From: Bryoerythrophyllum caledonicum
Lineage: Eukaryota > Streptophyta > Bryopsida > Pottiales > Pottiaceae
DNA: 64,000 bases
Direction: 5' to 3'
NCBI GenBank assembly: GCA_963971425.1
Contig: OZ020517.1
Location: 1,676,501 to 1,740,500, forward strand
The notes beneath the pieces were generated by a model. That model did not search any database. It had not been told where the DNA came from and worked only from the letters and a program-made list of their open reading frames with translations. This document shows positions 22,842-34,450 of the stretch, in pieces (position 1 is the first letter of the stretch; every line of letters starts with the position of its first letter). Position numbers and translations under genes: made by a program.

Positions 22842-25096
22842 TCAGCTTTCCAATACCAAGAGGATGGAGAACTAAAGGAGCTCCGTGATTTCTGGTGAGG
22901 GGTGCTCTTGGAAGTTAGTCGCAGATTGAGAGTAGAGGGCAACAAGAGGTGTTGGGCTTGTTGACGTTCCACCTTTACTCCAGATCTAGAAGTGTATGAG
23001 CTTGGGGAGAGACGTGAATTGTTGGATTGGGGCTGGATTAGTCAGATCTACTTGTGCAAAACTTTTTGGAAGTGAGTGTGTGCCTAGAGGCAAGACCGTG
23101 TCGTAAGTCATCTGTGAGAGCTGGAACTTTGAGTGTTGGGCGATTAGGTTAGAACCTCACTCCAGATCGTATGAGCAAGTTGCAGATCTGCTAGTTCATG
23201 CGAGTACACGTACAGAGCTCATACATTAACTTCCAAGACTACCCGAATCCAGAAAATCAACATCACAACGCTGGAGAAAGGAGATCAACACACGCTGCCA
23301 CCAACGCTCAAGACGCCCACCGTTGAGCTACGCACTTCCCTCAACCTTCTCTATCTTTTTTGCATAGTCTTGCTTTCTCTTCTTATTATTTTTATTAACT
23401 TTCCCACTAGACATCCCACGATATACACACAGCCCCACTTGGGAGTCACAACTAGCTTAGTACCACACAACACTCACAAATCTCTTAGATCTAATAGCAC
23501 ACAAACTAATCAACATCACCAAAAAATTAGATCCAAAATCACATTAGAGAGACAACACCAGCACTATCACATTCTTAGACACCATATTAGTAAAGTCAGA
23601 TCCACAAATACCACGTGGAAGCGCTGCCAAAAATTACACAAACATCACCAAGATGCACATCACGATAACTCTCACCACACTTTTGCTCTCACCATCATAT
23701 GCAACAGTTATGTGCTAGAAACAGTTAGTAAACATCCAAACAAGGAACTACAACGACCATACAGGAGGAGACCGAGACCAGAAGACAAACACTTCAACAA
23801 CCGAAAGCCTGCACACAGCCGAGAGCATGCAAGAAAAAAAGATCGACACGACGACCTAACAAGCAGAGGAGTAGCGTTAGAAACGAGGAACAACATCAAC
23901 AAAACTTCCACGACCAGCAGCAGAGACGAAAACAAGTACGGCTTCAACTCGCCCAAGCTCGGCACACAAGCCAGAGGATCACATGCGAAAGCATACAGGT
24001 TCTTTCTCCCCAATTTCGATTCAGAGCCTCCTAGGTACTCTCATTGCTTCCTTCTATGGTATACGCAGTACTCATGCAAACTAAACCGAAAATATAACTG
24101 CGAACTAGAACAAAGAGATCTTCAACAACATAAGAAAAGTAGATACACACAAACTAACGACACTAATAGACAACGCTGCACCAGAACTAGAGTTGCATGT
24201 GCCCTGCAGAAGTACTATCCACCTCTCCACAGATCCGAAGAAACCACTTTGAGGTCTACACCTAGCCTACCTCTTGCAGACCAACACAACCGCATCATCA
24301 ACATGCAACGTCCACATTAATTGAAGAATACTGGACTAAAGCAACTTATCCACCTGCGACCATCATCAGGTACGGCACTATAACTAATATTCATGCAGAT
24401 CAGGTAGAAGAAGATCAGCACTTGCGCACAGGTCCGCTCAACACCACAACACCAGCGAAACGAACTTCATCAACAGCAGAAGCCCTGCCATATAACATAT
24501 CACAAGTCAGGTACAAAAGGAGAAGACCTGGCGCTACAACAAATCGGGAGGTCCAAAGCCCGAAATCAAGCACCCGGAGAGACATAGAAGATCTGGCCAC
24601 AACAAAACACACCGCAAGAACAAGATGGAAACCCCCGAGCCCAGGTACCTTGACACTGCAGCAACTGGAGAGAGTACACAAGTTATCAAAAGACGGAGAG
24701 TCCACAACACCAAGAGCTCAAGAGCCCGCAGCACAGGCTAGCCATACGCACGAAGACTCAAGATCAGAGGCACAGAGAAGACTGGAGTCGAAGAACCAAA
24801 CGACCTTCCTGAACAGACACTCCCCCTACCCCCAGCGACCTACCACTTTACATCCACGACCTGCCTTGCATCGCCAACGACCTACTACTCCCTGCCAGCG
24901 ACCTACTACTCCTTTCCAACAACCTCTAGAACCTCCCCAGCGACCTTCCACCTTCCCCACACTACCAACTTGTCTCAGCCATCGACCCTGCAAGTTCCAA
25001 CAAGCCTCCAGCGACATACTCAAGGTAAGTGACTACACCTCTCCTCTGCCTAACCCTTGCACATTAGTAGTGGTATTACAGTGGGGAGGGACAGGT
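22842..25096 (+). other. Long leader (5' untranslated region) of the LINE
   Basis: About 2.25 kb precede the likely ORF1 start. It holds a 316-codon open frame (23370-24320) and the 5' continuation of the ORF1 frame (from 24422), both rich in His, Thr, Arg, Gln and Pro as expected from A/C-rich noncoding sequence. Near 24830-25010 a degenerate CAGCGACCTACTAC-type repeat encodes a Pro/Arg/Thr-rich stretch. I see no domain. It may contain the internal promoter, which LINEs need, but no motif is evident. Confidence 0.45.
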
Positions 25097-26767
25097 ATGG
25101 ACACACGAAGTGCGAAGAAAGCCCTCAACTATGTAGACCACATGGAGATCGAGCCCCCAAGTGAAAGTCTCAAGCGGCTCCAAGGGAAACAAGTGGAGAA
25201 GCAACGGCATGAAGAGGCATATGCCAACAAGAAACAAAAGCCCATCCATGAAGAAAACAAAGGACAAGAAGGTATGACTCTAATCTCCATCCCCGATATT
25301 AGTTGCTTCAAGTTTTGGCTAGGTTTTCAAGTAATGGAGGACCTAGCGGTGGAGGAGGGATTGGACGAACTCTTCAACAAGGAAACTATTGAGGATATGG
25401 TGACAAGAGGACTCAAAGAAAGTGAAGCCCGTGAAGTCAAACAAGCAAGGATAGCCTTCCCACGCATCCCTCAAATCCATTATCCACAATCACGAGGGGC
25501 TAGAGGACTAGGAGGACAACACTACAACCTTACGCAAGTATCCACCAACATCCCCGTTGACGAAGGTACGGGTTTGGCTCTAGATTTTCAAGTGGCTATC
25601 CATTTTGAACCACCCACTAACCCTATTTTTCATGATGAAGTCATGAAGATGGTTACTAATCGCCTCAAAGACATGGATATCCTCCTCGGTAAGAAACTCA
25701 TCGAACCAATCTCCATTCATTGTTTGAGTGTCAAAAATGGAGGGGGAAAAAAGGGTGTATGGGCCGGACTCATTAAATTGCATCTTGCTAACCCAACAAT
25801 TGATGGCCTACTCCTCCTCAAGGAGATTAGACCCTTCATTCTCAAAATCGATGAGATAGACGTGGTGGGAAAGGTATGTAAAACCTATCATAGCATTTCA
25901 CACCACTCTAGTCTTTCAATTAAGATACAAAGCCCATCTTTGCAAAACATGGATGCTAACCACCTCTTTAATGAGGTCCTTGAAACTAGCTTTAAACGTG
26001 GGCATGACTTTGAAGTAACTAACGTGCAGAAGGCTAAAGGTGATGGATTTGCCTTCATCATGACCACCACCCCGCAACAAGCCAAGAAAATTCAAGAGTT
26101 ACAAGTAACCGCAAGACAAGAAGTCTTTCAAACAAAGAAGCCCCTTGGAAGAAGTCGCATCACCAAGGAAATGAAGGCCAAGAAAGACGCCCTCACTCTA
26201 ACACTCTCCCACCTTCCTATACTAATGAGTGTTATTGAGACCACTAGGGCTATCTACATGATCATAGGAGATACTAACATTGGCTCTATTTGGTTTCACA
26301 AGGATAATGGAGTTTGCCACAACGGTAGTGCAAATGTGGTATGCTCTAACCCAATTGTGTATAGGGCATTTGTGGGGAAAACCATTCCCATAGGAGGCCA
26401 CTTCGTGGAGTTCGCCCCTCATAGAAGAAGCATTGACGGAATTGAGGCCCCCACCCAAGCTCAACTCATAGAGTTTGGATTTGGAGACATCAACAAAGCC
26501 ATCATCAACACGGTGGAGACCTTCAAACTCAACACCCCGTCACAAGCTATCACCAAGAAGGACCTAGTGGAAGCATTTGAAGCAAACAACAAAATCTTGC
26601 GACAAGAAGTCAAAGAACAAGCGGATACAAAAGCCAAGGAACTCCAAGAAATCAAAGACCAAATGTTGAAGATCCAAGAATGCGTTGGTACCACCTTTGC
26701 AATGTTGCAAAATATCACGGGGTCCAAACCACATACCTCGATTGAAGGGGACTCGTCAAAAATGTGA
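25097..26767 (+). CDS. LINE ORF1 protein (likely nucleic-acid-binding), about 556 aa
   Basis: The first plausible start is MDTRSAKKALNYVDHMEIE at 25097; the frame is also open upstream to 24422, so a longer start is possible. The frame ends TGA after EGDSSKM. There is no CCHC knuckle. The middle (about residues 170-260) shows alternating strand and helix patterns that could be an RRM-like fold (SIHCLSVKNGGGKKGVWAGL). A later block reads YRAFVGKTIPIGGHFVEF. The last about 100 residues, with EAFEANNKILRQEVKEQADT and KELQEIKDQMLKIQE, form a clear coiled coil. LINE ORF1 proteins coat the element RNA and often trimerise by coiled coils; this role is inferred by position. Base composition is ordinary, unlike the very G-poor sequence that follows. 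Confidence 0.65.
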   Translation: MDTRSAKKALNYVDHMEIEPPSESLKRLQGKQVEKQRHEEAYANKKQKPIHEENKGQEGMTLISIPDISCFKFWLGFQVMEDLAVEEGLDELFNKETIEDMVTRGLKESEAREVKQARIAFPRIPQIHYPQSRGARGLGGQHYNLTQVSTNIPVDEGTGLALDFQVAIHFEPPTNPIFHDEVMKMVTNRLKDMDILLGKKLIEPISIHCLSVKNGGGKKGVWAGLIKLHLANPTIDGLLLLKEIRPFILKIDEIDVVGKVCKTYHSISHHSSLSIKIQSPSLQNMDANHLFNEVLETSFKRGHDFEVTNVQKAKGDGFAFIMTTTPQQAKKIQELQVTARQEVFQTKKPLGRSRITKEMKAKKDALTLTLSHLPILMSVIETTRAIYMIIGDTNIGSIWFHKDNGVCHNGSANVVCSNPIVYRAFVGKTIPIGGHFVEFAPHRRSIDGIEAPTQAQLIEFGFGDINKAIINTVETFKLNTPSQAITKKDLVEAFEANNKILRQEVKEQADTKAKELQEIKDQMLKIQECVGTTFAMLQNITGSKPHTSIEGDSSKM

Positions 26768-27151
26768 AGAACAACAACCTCAAGGCCATTAATTCTACAC
26801 CCCACCCGTATTGTTTAAAATACGACCATAGTAAAATACACCTAGTCAAAACCATAGCAATACTAACTAACAAATACTTATACTATACAATACTATTAAT
26901 CTTACGCAAAATACTACTAGTATTTTGTAGTATTTACATAGTATTATCCACCATACATATAGATATGCACAAAATAGAATACATGGTAGAATACATGTTA
27001 GTATACATAGACATGTATTTCACAGTGTATAAAAAATATAGACTACATACGCTATACCCATATTGTACTAGAACAAAAAAAAATACAAATACTATACCAA
27101 AAATATGTATACAACACAAATACAAATACATATATATATACACATACTATA

Positions 27152-27661
27152 TTGGACAAAAATACTGACCTTTATACAAATACGAACACAAATACAAACA
27201 CTAGTATAAATACTGAAATACATACTAATAAAAACACCAAAACATACAATAGTATAAATCCCAAAACATATAATAAAGCCACATATAAAAAGGACATAAA
27301 CACCACCTTAAAAACCAACACAAACCATCATACACATATTCTTAATAAAAACCACATATACACATGGGCAAAAACAACCAAGATAAAATACAACAAAACA
27401 TACATACATCTACACAACACAATAACAAAAACAACCACGAAGAAAAACACAAGGACACAAAATAAGAAAAAAAGTAAAACAACCATAGCTACCAGAAAAA
27501 TAAATAAACCCACAACTCACACACAAAATACAAACATCCACCTACCCCCAAACCAACAAGACACTAAGAACACAACAAAACCTTTAAAAAACGACACTAA
27601 ACATAAATACCACAAACTCCTAATACTTCTAGGATGAGACATAGAAACAAACCCCGGACCC
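27152..27661 (+). CDS. Asn/Thr/Lys-rich leader of ORF2 ending in a 2A-like peptide
   Basis: A frame of 161 codons, very rich in Asn, Thr, Lys and His, ends ...HKLLILLG, then one TGA (27635-27637), then DIETNPGP (27638-27661) and Met. The Leu-rich lead followed by D-I-E-x-N-P-G-P matches the 2A consensus, in which ribosomes skip the Gly-Pro bond and release two proteins from one frame. The residue before D is normally Gly, and GGA to TGA is one change, so this copy is probably broken there. The rest of the peptide is a low-complexity product of A/C-rich DNA. 2A-like sequences are documented in several LINE groups such as L1Tc/ingi and CR1. Confidence 0.6.
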
Positions 27662-28298
27662 ATGCCAAATATACTAAAAAGACACCCTACATCACATAAA
27701 AAAAATGCCAAAATATACTTCATACGTAATACCATAAAACTCCAACCAGAATATGAACACATTGCAAAATCCTTCGCACCTTTTCTAAAAAACACACATA
27801 CACTACACCACATACACTACACCACATACACAACACTTCCCACCCAAACATTGCTCACTACATACAACAAAAAAATACGCAGCCACCACTCCACATCCTA
27901 TATGCACTAATAATCACTACTCATCCAAACATAGATGAATGTAACCATCTTCTAAATCCACAAAATCTGAACACTATTACATGGACCAATACACTTCTAC
28001 AAACTTTACTAAACTTACAAAACCCACCAGAACGACATATTTCCATTCCACACCCTTATACTAATTTCCTGGCAGATAACCAAAATATTATAAACCATGA
28101 GAACTCAATACATAAAAGACTATACGACTTCATACATAGTCAAGACATACCACCCTCAAATGAAACAATAAAACTAAAATTCCCTTACCTTCCTAACAAC
28201 CTCATAAATGAATCACTAAAAAGTCTAGACCCTATACCAGAATACACACATCCACCCCCACCTCTTCCTTACATCCCTCCTCAAAATCAAAATAGTAG
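27662..28298 (+). pseudogene. N-terminal region of ORF2 between the 2A-like site and the endonuclease
   Basis: The frame after the 2A motif runs MPNILKRHPTSHKKNAKIYF to 27910. A second frame is open from about 27870 to 28322 (including PHPYTNFLADNQNIINHEN and PPPPLPYIPPQNQNSRSNQ), so one shift in a run of A near 27870 and another near 28310 separate it from its neighbours. The roughly 210 residues show no domain I recognise. Algal Dualen elements carry a cysteine protease in addition to the endonucleases, but I do not see its motifs here. Confidence 0.5.
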
Positions 28299-29666
28299 AT
28301 CAAACCAAGAAAAACATACATAATCACATGGAATGCCTCCTCACTAAATACCACCATTTCTAGCTTACAAACTCTAGTCACAAACACAGACACACCACCG
28401 GCCCTCATAGTTATACAAGAAACTAAACTAACCGCCACAAAATCTACAAAATACATACAAAATATATTTCAAAACTATAAACTCATCTTTAACAATACAC
28501 ATACACTTACAAGATGCATGCAACAATGGAGACCATACACTCCGGGCCGAGGTGGCCTCCTTACATTAATACACAAAAAATATACATTCCCAGGCAACAT
28601 CAACAAAATCCCTACCCCAAAGCACATATCACCATACATCCAAATAATTCAAATCACTAACCACCGACTACAACCGTGGTTAATCTTTCATATGTATATG
28701 CCATCCCATCCCGAAGATACTAGATTTCTCTTAGATATACAGAACACTATTACATCCCAAATTAATAATAATCCCAACCATACATACCTATTATGCGGAG
28801 ACTTCAACAGAGACATAGCGTTAATTGGCCGACAAAATGGAAATCACCACACCCCCCCTCAAAACATTGATTATCAATGGCGTCGCTTCACAGAAAACTT
28901 AAACCTCACTTATATCAATACCGATACACAATTCTCTAGACAAGGTGGCTATAATTATAGTGATTGGAGTCTAATAGATGGATTCTATATAAATACAAAC
29001 AACAATACACAATACACCTCCACAACAAACAAAGATATTATTCTCAACTCGGACCACTCATCCGTACAATTACACATCCCAAATAACACACTAATTAGTA
29101 GAACTCCTACAATCCTAAACAAAGATACTATACGCATACTCAACCCCATCCCAAAAACCAACATAGAAAAATTCAACACAAAATTCTTTGAAGAAAACTC
29201 CATACAAATAGACTCCCTCATAGACACTCTTGAAAATAATAGTCAATTAACACAAGTTCAATGGCAAGAAGCATGCCACACCCTAGACAAACTCATCAAT
29301 AAAATCTCTGAAACACTAGAACAAACTTGTAGAGCACACCCAATACCCCAAATGACAAATGGAACTTCTCAACAAGGCGGATACCTACCCCGCAAACTTT
29401 CTAAAACTTGGAAACAACACTTAACCACATACCATACCATACGTAAAACCATTAGAATTGTAAAAAACAACCCTCAATGGCGTAACCACCCCATATACAA
29501 TGAACTACTAATTCTACAACACATCCAAATCCCTACCCCGCCACCTCCGGACCTTCCCCACGATACATGGATAAAAGATATCGCGATAATTGCTAAAAAT
29601 GCCAACATACAAGCCCGGAAAATAATCACAAAATACACCAAAGAAAACGTTAAAAAAGCCATCTGA
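28299..29666 (+). CDS. LINE ORF2, APE-type endonuclease domain
   Basis: The open frame includes the endonuclease from ITWNASSLNTTISSL (the N/W motif), through VIQETKLT (metal-binding Glu), LLCGDFNRDIAL (catalytic D and N), WSLIDGFYI, to LNSDHSSVQLHI (the S/D-H motif). These are the ordered motifs of apurinic/apyrimidinic-type endonucleases that nick target DNA to start target-primed reverse transcription. The rest is a helical spacer leading to the polymerase. The frame is stopped by TGA at 29664-29666 in the sequence KAI-stop-KYRQLYE; the second copy has Ser (TCA) there, so this is a recent loss. G is very scarce on this strand: 3 of 60 bases at 29101-29160 are G, against 21 C. Confidence 0.8.
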   Translation: MKPRKTYIITWNASSLNTTISSLQTLVTNTDTPPALIVIQETKLTATKSTKYIQNIFQNYKLIFNNTHTLTRCMQQWRPYTPGRGGLLTLIHKKYTFPGNINKIPTPKHISPYIQIIQITNHRLQPWLIFHMYMPSHPEDTRFLLDIQNTITSQINNNPNHTYLLCGDFNRDIALIGRQNGNHHTPPQNIDYQWRRFTENLNLTYINTDTQFSRQGGYNYSDWSLIDGFYINTNNNTQYTSTTNKDIILNSDHSSVQLHIPNNTLISRTPTILNKDTIRILNPIPKTNIEKFNTKFFEENSIQIDSLIDTLENNSQLTQVQWQEACHTLDKLINKISETLEQTCRAHPIPQMTNGTSQQGGYLPRKLSKTWKQHLTTYHTIRKTIRIVKNNPQWRNHPIYNELLILQHIQIPTPPPPDLPHDTWIKDIAIIAKNANIQARKIITKYTKENVKKAI

Positions 29667-31490
29667 AAATACAGACAACTATACGAAATCAGCCCAAAAA
29701 AAATTAACAAAAAAGTCTTTAAAAACCTTGAATCCCCGCCAATGGACTGTATCATAGATCAATATACTAATATTCTAACTAGCCCCGAAGACATTGCAAA
29801 TGAAATATTTAACCAACAAACAAAAACTAATAGACCAACAGTACCAATATGTAATTATCAGCTACAACATACAATAGAATGTACATGCGCAGTACGCCAA
29901 TACCCATGGCATGACCTCGACGGATATACCCTTAACAAACGGGGCGAACTAGAAATCCCAGTACACAAATACCTCAACAGAGCCATATACGACACATGCC
30001 TCCAAAATCTTGGAAATAATAAAGCCCTAGGCCCAGACCGCATACCAAACTCAATACTCAAAAACATGCCTCCAAGATTTCATAAACTACTATTCCTATT
30101 CTTTTCTCACTCCTATAAACAAAGACAAATACCAAATTCATGGAAAACAAGTATAACAATTCTACTATACAAAAAATGCGATCCGTCCATGCTACCCAAT
30201 CATAGACCAATTGCACTAGCTAACACAATATATAAACTTTTTACCAGTACACTCACCCACATACTATCCTCATACGGAGAAAAATTCAAAATCCTACATG
30301 ATAGTCAAGAAGGATTTAGAGCGGAGAGAAGAACCGCACGACAAATACAAACCATAATAGCCGCACTAGAAGACGCAAAATTTACTAACCAAGATATATA
30401 CATACTATACGTGGACTTCAAAAATGCCTTTGGCTCAATTGACCATGCCAGACTCCTAGCAATAATGTCAGACCTTGGCTACCCAAAAGAGGCAACTACA
30501 CTTGTTGGAAACATCTATTCCCAATCATCTACTTGCTATATCGGTGAACACTTTGGGAAAACAAAACCTATATCCATCCAAAGAGGAACTATACAAGGGG
30601 ACACCCTCAGCCCATACCTATTTATTATATTTTTAGAACCACTACTTAGATGGCTAGAAAGAGGCAATAACCGATATACTTTCGGCACATCACAAGTCAC
30701 AATGAACTCCGCCACATACGCGGATGACCTAGCCACCATAACTAACAAAATCAAATCAATCCAAATACAACTCAATAAAATTGATAGATACTGTAAATGG
30801 GCTGGCATGGATGTGGGAGTCCCAAAATGTGCCGCTACCGGATGCCCAAACAAATCTAAATTGAACCCTACCACTTTCAAAGCCCTAATGCAAACCTCTA
30901 ACATCAACTACCGCAACCAACCAATCCCTATACCACACCAAAACAAACCATTCATATACCTAGGTACAAATCTTGTTCCTTCACTAAAATGAAAAATCCA
31001 AATCCACACTACAACCACAAAGCTCATCAAACAATGCAAAGAACTAACAACATGTCCGGCCACCATGAAACAAAAAATAAAAATGGTTGATACCGTACTA
31101 CGCCCAGGTGTGGCATACAGTTTTTATGGGGTACCATACTCTATGCCAGCCATCAAAAAACTTGATCAAAAAATAATCGCCATACAAAAAACCATATGTG
31201 GATTACCAAAATGTATGTCAAACGCAATAACACAACTACCACATAACCTATTCGGACTTGAAGCTTTCTCCCTAAAAAACGCATATCTTCGATGTATAGG
31301 CAAACAACTACAAAATGCCTTAAACGATAAAGGTAGACTTGGAAAAATTTATAATGTATTAACTCATTACATCCTCGCCCAATACGGGGGCGCCGAAAAC
31401 ATACCCAAAATTAAAAAAAAAAGATTGTATAAGATCACCAATAACATGGACATTCTTCTTATTAAAACATATAGCCAAAGTCCACCTTAA
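29667..31490 (+). CDS. LINE ORF2, reverse transcriptase domain
   Basis: It continues in the frame of the endonuclease. Polymerase landmarks are present in order: LGPDRIPNSILKNMPP, NHRPIALANTIYKLF, SQEGFRAERRTARQI, LYVDFKNAFGSIDH (the first catalytic Asp), IQRGTIQGDTLSPYLF (fingers/palm), TYADDLATI (the catalytic DD) and the thumb-proximal YLGTNLVPSLK. The enzyme copies the element RNA at the nicked target. The GTIQGDTLSPYLF..FLEPLLRWL signature resembles the RandI/Dualen group as I know it. An in-frame TGA at 30990-30992 lies where LINEs usually have Trp, and the frame is lost by a shift in a run of A near 31415. Confidence 0.85.
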
Positions 31491-33147
31491 AAGCACACTC
31501 CCAAACTTCCTCATTAATCCTACAACACTTGAAACACTATGGCGGCAAGAAACACTAAACCACAACACACTCAATGCCCAACTCTTTCAAAAGCTTCTAC
31601 AAAAACTCCTCTCAAAAAATATTTTTGAATTAGCACAAATTACGTTACCCAACGGCACACATATCATGAACAACGAGGACTTCAAAACCTACCATTTCAC
31701 CCCATCCAAACTATTAAAAAGTGCCCTAAATATTGCTAAACAATTATTTTGCCACCAAACATGCCCCAACATATGTCTTTTTCCTTGTAACATACATTTA
31801 TACTCTCATATACTTAAAGACTCATTCATCACCCTCAACAATAACATCAACCCAAGAAATATCCCCACACCAATCAATCCCGCTAACCCTCCACATACAT
31901 ATCACCCCCGCCCCCCAACATACATCCCCAAAAACCCTACCACGTATCCCATTAATGACATCACACACCATAAACATATCCAATACACAGACTCAAACAA
32001 CATACAAAATACCTACACAAAATATCTATGCCAATGGCAACACAATGATAACACATATAATAAATGGCTCCCCCAAAGAGACCTTTTTCCACGACACGAC
32101 ACCAATACCTCCACACATAACACCAAAAAATTAAAACAATACTACCAAAGAATTCAAAACAAAACATACTCGGATATCATCCTAGCCCACCACCCCCAAG
32201 AACAATTCCCAGACTTAAGAGCCGTAACACCACCCATAATTATCCCACTCTTAAACATCTACACAACAGAATGCAACCCTGAAAACGATATTCTTACATC
32301 CTCAAACACAATTCAAATAGATAACAATCAAGTACATCTATACGAAGAAAACGGCCGACATTTACACACCATATCCACTACCCGGCTCCAATGGTTATGG
32401 AAACAATATCATACAAAATTCCAAACCCCTACAAACATTGAACCAACAACCCAACCCTTTGAAACCGAACTAATATGGCTTAACCAAAGGTATAAATATC
32501 GAATACCAAAAACTGACCCCCTCAAAAATGCACAATACACAATACCCACCCCCATTTTAGACTCACTAATCTCATCCTTTAACATCGAACACTCATACTT
32601 TTCCTCCCCGATCACATGTCCTACCAAACTAAATAAATTCTACTCACCGTGCAAAAGAGACAAAATATTTGGATCCCTAGGCAAGGCCTTTGACCACAAA
32701 TGGATCGGAAATGGCATAGCTCACCCCCACAACAAGAAAGACATGGAACAAGCCATACATTGGGCTAGACTTGCCGCCAAACACGATCCAAATAACACAA
32801 AAACAATCATCGTCACATCAAACAACAATTGGTACCAAAACAATAACCAACATTCAAACCCATTCCCAGATTCCCACATCATTGCAGTATTTGAAGCAGA
32901 CACGATACCATACGTAGAACCTAATATTCCACCCGAGCTAAAAAAACCCCGAACCGAGCCATCTACATTACAAATACTATGCGTCCATCATCAAAATCAA
33001 ACCCTTGGCTCCCTAGAACAACTTGCGGAACTTACCTCCATAACAAACAATCTAGACATACAACGACCATACACAAAACTGGCCCAACCAACACCCATAC
33101 AAACCCCCGTAAACAAAAGTAAAAACTCGTCAAAATTAAATACATAA
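31491..33147 (+). CDS. LINE ORF2, connector between polymerase and RNase H
   Basis: From about 31470 the homologous frame shifts by one and stays open to TAA at 33145-33147 (Met codon at 31666, MNNEDFKTYHFTPSKLLKSA). It encodes about 550 residues of very Asn/Thr/Pro/His-rich sequence with interspersed conserved blocks such as IFGSLGKAFDHKWIGNGI. The second LINE copy preserves the same blocks at 61612-60341 on the minus strand, so this is real coding sequence. I recognise no catalytic motif. Its N/T/P richness follows from extreme scarcity of G. Confidence 0.65.
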
Positions 33148-33198
33148 ACAACACATTAAAATACCCCGTCACACCTCCCCTTCTCCAAGACTACCCAA

Positions 33199-34450
33199 TT
33201 CATACCACACAAAAATTTAACCCTGCACACAGTTATTACACCGACGGCTCCTTTAAACCACCGGAACAAATTAGCCCGGGCTCTTGGCGCAGAGAAAAAG
33301 CTGGATATGGCATATATAATTCTACCAAAGAAATTAAACTAGCCAAAAGACTCCATGGACTACAAAATATCCTCAGAGCAGAACTTATGGCCATTCACAA
33401 AACACTACAAATCATCACAACAAAATACAAAAATGAACCCGCACGTATATTCACTGATTGTATAAATGCACTTTACCTACTAAACACTCAAATAACACAC
33501 CCTACCCTTCACAATAGTCACCCCGACCAAACCATATTAACATCAATGGTCCAAATGTTACAAAACCGTACACAAATCACAACCCTCCACAAAGTGAGAG
33601 TCCATGCCAACATTGATGGCAACGAACAAGCAGACAAACTTGCAAAAGAAGGCCGAGAAAAAACACACAAAAATGCCAAAGACCCACACGAACATGCCCA
33701 TGCCACCCCATACTACTTTCAAAAAGAAGATTGGCCTTCCAAAGAGGATATCCCCGACAAAGGCCCAATTAGATTCTTGGGTAAATATCTCAAAAAACAA
33801 GACCTCTACAACAACCTTGACACAATCTCAGAAAATATTCCTAACATAGAAAAATGGACGAACAATAGCGACATAGACAATGAACTCTCTACAAACTTTT
33901 GGAAAAACCCCATCATCTCAGACTCACAAATAACATGCCTCATCAAATTCCGTACTGGTCAGTATATGGGAAACGCTCGCAAACAACTATTCTTTGGAAT
34001 AGAAAGATTCCCATCCATAACATGCCCCATATGCCCCTCAACGGACCCCGACACATGGCTTCATGTTCTACTCAAATGCCAAAACCACCACATATACTCT
34101 CTAATTGTTAAAAGGCATAATAAAGCGGTGTGGGAAGTCCGAAAACTAATCACCTCCTACAATAAATCGAGATGTTTTATACTAATGAACGCCGGCACTT
34201 TTAATAACAACCCACAAGAAAATACGGTCCCCTCTTGGCTACTCCCATGCTCATGTGTGATCCAAAGATGTCATTGCAATGCTAGGCTCAAACCGGACAT
34301 CCTTTGTGTTAAAGGTTTACCATACAATGACCCGCCACCCGACCACATTAACCTAAATTACACCATTCAATTCATTGAATTCACATGTTGCAACGATAGA
34401 TTTTCCCCGGAAACAATCCAAACAAAATTGACAAATACCAACCCCTCATT
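33199..34450 (+). CDS. LINE ORF2, RNase H domain followed by CCHC knuckle and restriction-like endonuclease
   Basis: RNase H: SYYTDGSF (D, near 33231), RAELMAIHK (E), RIFTDCINALYLL (D) and VRVHANIDGNEQADKLAKEG (H..D) give the D-E-D-D set that degrades RNA in RNA/DNA hybrids. After a spacer comes CPICPSTDPDTWLHVLLKC (a C-x2-C..H-x4-C knuckle, near 34022-34083), then KRHNKAV, then LKPDILCV (PD, near 34287-34305) and IQFIEFTCC (E, near 34364-34390). This knuckle-KRHN-PD-E order is that of the restriction-like endonuclease of R2- and Dualen-type LINEs. A one-base shift near 34430 breaks the frame before the last about 85 residues. Confidence 0.75.

Noticed and set aside
23370-24320. 316-codon open frame upstream of the LINE ORF1 as a separate gene
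   Set aside because: It lies inside the LINE leader, is A/C-rich low-complexity (His, Thr, Arg, Gln) and has no domain. Low-G DNA rarely makes stops, so the length is not strong evidence.
24830-25030. CRISPR-like or satellite array (CAGCGACCTACTACTCC units)
   Set aside because: The units are short, irregular and few, within the LINE leader; there are no spacers of even length.
27635-27637. Programmed readthrough or stop-codon recoding at the TGA before DIETNPGP
   Set aside because: The same copy has other stops and shifts, and GGA to TGA is a single change. Only one copy of this region is visible, so recoding cannot be supported.
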